Source: an uncultured Aeromonadaceae bacterium
Lineage (GTDB): Bacteria; Pseudomonadota; Gammaproteobacteria; Enterobacterales; Aeromonadaceae
Direction of reading: 5' to 3'
DNA: 64,000 nucleotides
Assembly (NCBI GenBank): GCA_945957385.1
Contig: CAMFKP010000009.1
Coordinates: forward strand, 19,592-83,591
Position numbers and translations under genes: made by a program. Positions 60,111 through 64,000 of this stretch are shown here, in pieces; within the stretch, counting starts at the first letter, position 1; the number at the start of each line of letters is the position of its first letter. The notes under the pieces are model-generated. The model was not told the origin of the DNA, ran no database searches, and saw only the letters and a list, made by a program, of their open reading frames with translations.

Positions 60111-60129
60111 TATCAATCAGAACAACTAC

Positions 60130-61014
60130 TCAGTGCGTATGGGTGTCGACGGGATGCCCGTTGTCGTGAAACAACGCCTGGATGTCGACGGCATCGAAGC
60201 GATAGTGGCTGCCACAGTAGTCGCAGTGCATATCAATTTCGCCCTGTTCAGCGATGATGGACTCAGCTTCGGATTGTCCAAGTTGTGTCAATGCGTCAGC
60301 ACAGCGTTCACGTGAACAGGTACAGCGGAAGGAGACCTCCTGTGGCTCGAAGAGTCGCACCTCTTCTTCATGGTATAGGCGGTAAAGAATCTCCTCGGCT
60401 GGGAGCGTGAACAACTCTTCGCTCTTGATGGTGTCCGTCAGCGTTGCCAGATGCTCAAACTCATGTTGATGTTCATCGTGGTTGGCGGGCAGGGCCTGCA
60501 GCAGCATGCCGGCAGCCTGGGGCTGTGCCAGATTGTCGTTGGTCCGAATCCAGATCCGCGTTGCCAGTTGTTCTGACTGGGCAAAATACTCTTCCAGACA
60601 TGCCGCTAAGGTTTCGCCATGGAGCGCGACTATGCCTTGGTAACGTTCACCTTGTTGTGGCTGAATGGTGATGACCATAAAGCCTTCCCCTACCAGATCG
60701 TGGAGTTTGGCTTCGGAGGGTAATTCGCCTTCCCAGCGTGCGACCCCCCGGAGTTGCTGCTGATCATCACCGTTGATAACAGCCAGCTGGACAGGTCCTT
60801 TCCCTTGTAGTTGAACGGTTATCGAACCCTCGAACTTCAGGGTGGCGGTTAACAGGCTGGTGGCAACCAGTAATTCACCAAGTAATTGGCGAATGGGCGC
60901 TGGATAGGCTTGTGATTCGAGTATGCGGCTATAGCTTTGTTGCAGTTGAACCAGCTCGCCACGCACCTGATGGTGCTCGAACAGATAGCGGTGCAGTTGA
61001 TCCTGTAGTGTCAT
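60130..61014 (-). CDS. hslO: Redox-regulated chaperone Hsp33
   Basis: A 294-residue chaperone that is switched on by oxidation. Four zinc-binding cysteines are in [12 protein letters not shown] (CxC) and CDYCG (CxxC) near the C-terminus, and the N-terminal domain shows the family start [18 protein letters not shown]. Under oxidative stress these cysteines form disulfides and the protein binds unfolded substrates. It follows hslR and precedes pckA, as in E. coli. Confidence 0.95.
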   Translation of the reverse strand: MTLQDQLHRYLFEHHQVRGELVQLQQSYSRILESQAYPAPIRQLLGELLVATSLLTATLKFEGSITVQLQGKGPVQLAVINGDDQQQLRGVARWEGELPSEAKLHDLVGEGFMVITIQPQQGERYQGIVALHGETLAACLEEYFAQSEQLATRIWIRTNDNLAQPQAAGMLLQALPANHDEHQHEFEHLATLTDTIKSEELFTLPAEEILYRLYHEEEVRLFEPQEVSFRCTCSRERCADALTQLGQSEAESIIAEQGEIDMHCDYCGSHYRFDAVDIQALFHDNGHPVDTHTH

Positions 61015-61052
61015 GACATTCTCTCTTATCGGCCAAGCGGGGGAGCCCCGAT

Positions 61053-61457
61053 TCAGTCGTTTTGACTCTCTTTCCAGCGTTGCAAATCACGACGCTGCTT
61101 CTTGTCAGGTTTGGTATCTGGGTGTGGTGCGTACAGGCTGTTAAGGCGTCTGGCCTCAGTCAATTTCTCGCGCCGTTCGCGGCTGGCATCGCTCTCAAGA
61201 TAGAGCTGCATCGCTTCGGCTGCGCCGCGACGCTGTTCACTCAGCGCCAGCACCTGTATCTCTTTTTCATCATGGCCTTGCCAAAGGCGGATCGTGGCGC
61301 CGATCTCAACCAATTTGCTCGGTTTGCTACGCTGCCCATTGTAATGAACTTTGCCACCTTCGATCATGGCGCGGGCCACAGCACGCGTCTTGTAAAAACG
61401 GGCGGCCCAGAGCCATTTATCGAGCCGAAGGGAGGGTTTAATTTCCTCTTTGCTCAT
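61053..61457 (-). CDS. hslR: Ribosome-associated heat-shock protein Hsp15
   Basis: A 134-residue S4-domain protein that binds 50S subunits carrying nascent chains and helps to recycle them. The S4 motif is [31 protein letters not shown] (about residues 10-40), and the tail is basic ([14 protein letters not shown]). Length and position before hslO match E. coli hslR. Confidence 0.94.
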   Translation of the reverse strand: MSKEEIKPSLRLDKWLWAARFYKTRAVARAMIEGGKVHYNGQRSKPSKLVEIGATIRLWQGHDEKEIQVLALSEQRRGAAEAMQLYLESDASRERREKLTEARRLNSLYAPHPDTKPDKKQRRDLQRWKESQND

Positions 61458-61634
61458 TGGCGCTTTCCAAATGTAACAAAAGACCAGTATAACAGAGCAA
61501 TTTGGTTGGCAGGATTCACGATTTTGAACTACGGCCAGTCAATCGGGTTGTCAGCGCAGAGCGCAAAGGTAAGAATACCTCGCTCACTGGCGGCGTAGTG
61601 CCGGGCGGCTGCAAGCCATATTGGGAAATCACAA

Positions 61635-62534
61635 ATGCTAGATCAGGATCGTTTGCGTAAAGTGTTGGCCCGATTGCCAGCGACGCGTTTCAGTCAGGGA
61701 ATATTTTTCTTATTACTGATACTGAGCTGTCAGCAATTGGCCACCTTGACCTGGCAACTCCTTCCGGGCAAAGAACTGCCCCGCCGAATCGATTGGGCAC
61801 CACCCAAGGCAAGCTCGGCCGCGGCGACAAATCCGTTAGATGTCCGCTCTTTGTTGGCCGTAGCGCTGTTTGGGCGTCCTGTGGCGCCAGAAGCGCAGGC
61901 TGCGGCGGTCGCCAAGACTTCCGCGCAGGGCCATGTTGAACAGAATGCACCGCGCACTCGTCTCAATCTGACGCTGACCGGCATCTTGGCTAGCACGAAT
62001 GATCCGGCGCGTTCAATTGCCATTGTGGTCAATGCCGGCGATGAGAGTGGTTACGGCATCGGTGATCTCATCACCGGCACCCAGGCGAAGGTTCGCGCCA
62101 TCCTGCCGGATCGCATCATTTTGTCAAATCAGGGCCAGGACGAGACCTTGATGCTGGATGGTGAGGAATATAAGGAGGTTGGCAGCGCCACCCCGGCCAC
62201 GGCATCGCCTGCCGCGGCGGATACCAACCTCAGGCAGCTGCGTGACGATCTGGTTAAAAATCCGGGTAAGCTGCTCGACTACATCAACATCTCGCCGATC
62301 ATGCGGGATGGCAAACTGGGCGGCTATCGTATCAATCCGGGTAAGGATGTGGCTTTTTTCCATCGAATTGGCTTGCAATCCAACGACTTGGCGATTGCTA
62401 TCAATGGATTTGATCTGAGAGACAATGCTCAAGCCATGCAAATCATGGGGCAGTTGTCCTCCTTGACCGAGATGAACCTGACTGTTGAGCGCAACGGCCA
62501 ACAGCAGGACGTCTACATCAAACTGACAGAATAA
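61635..62534 (+). CDS. exeC: Type II secretion protein GspC/ExeC
   Basis: A 299-residue bitopic protein linking the inner-membrane platform to the secretin. Membrane helix at about 18-37; periplasmic HR domain (about 95-170, LNLTLTGILASTNDPARSIAI ... ); and a C-terminal PDZ domain (about 200-298, GKLLDYINISPIMRDGKLGGY ... FFHRIGLQSNDLAIAINGFDL). It is the first gene of the exe operon, and the 177-base gap before it should hold the promoter. Confidence 0.93.
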   Translation: MLDQDRLRKVLARLPATRFSQGIFFLLLILSCQQLATLTWQLLPGKELPRRIDWAPPKASSAAATNPLDVRSLLAVALFGRPVAPEAQAAAVAKTSAQGHVEQNAPRTRLNLTLTGILASTNDPARSIAIVVNAGDESGYGIGDLITGTQAKVRAILPDRIILSNQGQDETLMLDGEEYKEVGSATPATASPAAADTNLRQLRDDLVKNPGKLLDYINISPIMRDGKLGGYRINPGKDVAFFHRIGLQSNDLAIAINGFDLRDNAQAMQIMGQLSSLTEMNLTVERNGQQQDVYIKLTE

Positions 62535-62557
62535 CGAGAAGCGGAGTTGAGTCGTTA

Positions 62558-64000
62558 ATGAGAATGAAGGGAAGGTCTTCGCTGCTGGCCGCTGTAGTAG
62601 CGTCAGTATTGCTGGCGTCGCCGCAGGGTATGGCGGCCGAGTTTTCTGCCAGTTTCAAGAACACTGATATTCAGGAGTTCATCAATACGGTCGGCAAGAA
62701 TCTGAATAAGACGATCATTGTAGATCCGTCGGTGCGCGGCAAAATCAATGTTCGCAGTTATGATCTGCTCAACGATGATCAGTACTACCAGTTTTTCCTC
62801 AGCGTGCTTGATGTTTACGGCTTTGCTGTCGTGCCGATGGACAATGGCACCCTCAAGGTTGTGCGTTCCAACACCGCCAAAACCTCGGGGATCCCGGTCG
62901 TCGATGATGCCGCTCCTGGCTCGGGAGACGAGATGGTGACCCGAGTGGTGCCAGTGCGTAATGTTTCGGTCCGAGAGCTAGCGCCGTTATTGCGCCAGCT
63001 GAACGATAACGCCGGTGGCGGTAACGTGGTGCACTATGAACCATCCAACGTGCTGTTGATTACCGGCCGGGCCATGGTGGTCAATCGGCTGGTGGACATA
63101 GTGCGCCGGGTTGACAAGGCGGGTGACCAGGATGTTGATATTGTGCGCCTGAAGTATGCCTCTGCGTCCGAAATCGTGCGTTTGCTGACGGCCTTGACCA
63201 AGGATGATCGTTCCGGGGGCGGCATGGGCTCCCTGATGACGCCAAAGGTCGTGGCGGATGACAGAACCAACTCTGTGGTGGTCTCGGGCGAGCCGAAGGC
63301 GCGTCAGCGTATGTTGCAGATGATTCAGCAACTGGACAAGGATCAGCAAAGTGATGGCAATACCAAGGTTTACTACCTCAAATATGCCAAGGCCAAGAAT
63401 CTGGTCGAAGTGCTGACCGGTGTCAGCAAGAGTATTCAGGACAAAAAGGCCGGTGCGGCACAACCGCCTGGCAGCAATGACAAAAAACTCAGCATTGAGG
63501 CCGATGAACAGACCAATGCACTGGTCATCACCGCGCAACCGGATGTGATGCAAGAGTTGGAAAAGGTCATCGCCCGTCTGGATATCCGTCGCGCCCAGGT
63601 GCTGGTCGAGGCGATTATCGTCGAAGTCGCGAACGGTGATGGCGCTCAGTTTGGTATCCAGTGGGGTAATACCAATGGTGGCATGGTGCAGTTTGCCGAT
63701 GCCGCAACCTCGCCGATCCCGGTCACCACCTTTGTCGACAGTCTCAGTGACAAACCGGCTGACTCGACCAAGTCCGCGATTGCCGGACTGTCCGGAGCCG
63801 CACTCGGTTTCTACCATGGTGACTGGTTCGGCCTGATGACCGCATTGAAGACCGATTCGAAGAGTGATGTGCTGGCGACCCCGAGTCTGTCCACCATGGA
63901 TAACCAGGAAGCCGAGTTTAATGTTGGCCAGGAAGTCCCGGTATTGACGGGATCCCAGACCTCGACTGACGGCTCGAATATCTACAGCACGGTAGAGCGC
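62558..64000 (+). CDS. exeD: Type II secretion secretin GspD/ExeD, 5' part
   Basis: The first 481 codons of a secretin, cut by the window edge. A signal peptide ends at GMA. N0 domain: FKNTDIQEFINTVGKNLNKTI; then N1-N3 domains with repeated PVRNVSVRELAPLLRQL and DIVRLKYASASEIVRLL patterns; and the start of the secretin core (RRAQVLVEAIIVEVANGDG ...). It forms the outer-membrane channel of the general secretory pathway and lies 23 bases after exeC. The ATG is at 62558, with another at 62564. Confidence 0.95.
   Translation, partial: MRMKGRSSLLAAVVASVLLASPQGMAAEFSASFKNTDIQEFINTVGKNLNKTIIVDPSVRGKINVRSYDLLNDDQYYQFFLSVLDVYGFAVVPMDNGTLKVVRSNTAKTSGIPVVDDAAPGSGDEMVTRVVPVRNVSVRELAPLLRQLNDNAGGGNVVHYEPSNVLLITGRAMVVNRLVDIVRRVDKAGDQDVDIVRLKYASASEIVRLLTALTKDDRSGGGMGSLMTPKVVADDRTNSVVVSGEPKARQRMLQMIQQLDKDQQSDGNTKVYYLKYAKAKNLVEVLTGVSKSIQDKKAGAAQPPGSNDKKLSIEADEQTNALVITAQPDVMQELEKVIARLDIRRAQVLVEAIIVEVANGDGAQFGIQWGNTNGGMVQFADAATSPIPVTTFVDSLSDKPADSTKSAIAGLSGAALGFYHGDWFGLMTALKTDSKSDVLATPSLSTMDNQEAEFNVGQEVPVLTGSQTSTDGSNIYSTVER

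Overview
The window is a dense stretch of gammaproteobacterial chromosome with no RNA genes, insertion sequences, phage or CRISPR. The gene set and order (complete MSHA pilus locus joined to mreBCD, RNase G, YhdP, TldD, GpmI/SecB/GpsA, NfuA/BioH, Tex/GreB, PckA/HslO/HslR, then a type II secretion operon starting exeC-exeD) point to Aeromonadales, most likely an Aeromonas relative. ExeC and ExeD look like the Aeromonas proteins as I remember them. The genus cannot be fixed from the sequence alone.

Layout. 1-1437: the end of an AraC-family regulator and a flavin-reductase-like gene behind a promoter with a striking palindrome. 1580-7458: a six-PAS GGDEF/EAL membrane protein and a convergent chemotaxis receptor. 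7622-26576: the MSHA type IV pilus locus, mshH (csrD-like), then assembly genes mshI-I2-J-K-L-M-N-E-G-F, then prepilin and tip genes mshB-A-C-D-O-P-Q. A promoter-like site precedes each part and a terminator-like hairpin follows the major pilin gene mshA. 26734-37477: mreB-mreC-mreD-maf-rng-yhdP-nitrilase-tldD, mostly overlapping start to stop. 37578-43019: darP, pmbA, a beta carbonic anhydrase, a porin and glpX. 43086-48836: panM-like acetyltransferase, a YkgJ protein, envC-gpmI (minus), then a rhodanese gene, secB and gpsA. 48881-54044: nfuA, a comF/gntX gene and amtB (minus; amtB has an excellent sigma-54 promoter), then bioH, a tiny flagellar-rod-like gene and a SprA-type putative metalloprotease (plus). 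54114-64000: tex, a VirK/DUF535 gene, greB, pckA, hslO, hslR, and the start of the exe operon, cut inside exeD by the window edge.

How the genes connect. The MSHA machine is a complete type IV pilus except for a prepilin peptidase. Its motor MshE carries two intact c-di-GMP-binding motifs, and a large protein with apparently intact cyclase and phosphodiesterase motifs lies a few kilobases upstream, so the left 26 kb reads as a surface-attachment module under second-messenger control. The central block is mainly cell-shape, envelope and quality-control housekeeping.

Least explained items: the 80-residue rod-like protein paired with the SprA-type protein (52930-54044), the palindrome at 787-811, the compositional patch in mshQ, and the convergent gap at 40320-40574 with a CRP-like palindrome. 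All calls rest on reading the sequence and on memory of protein families; no database search was run.
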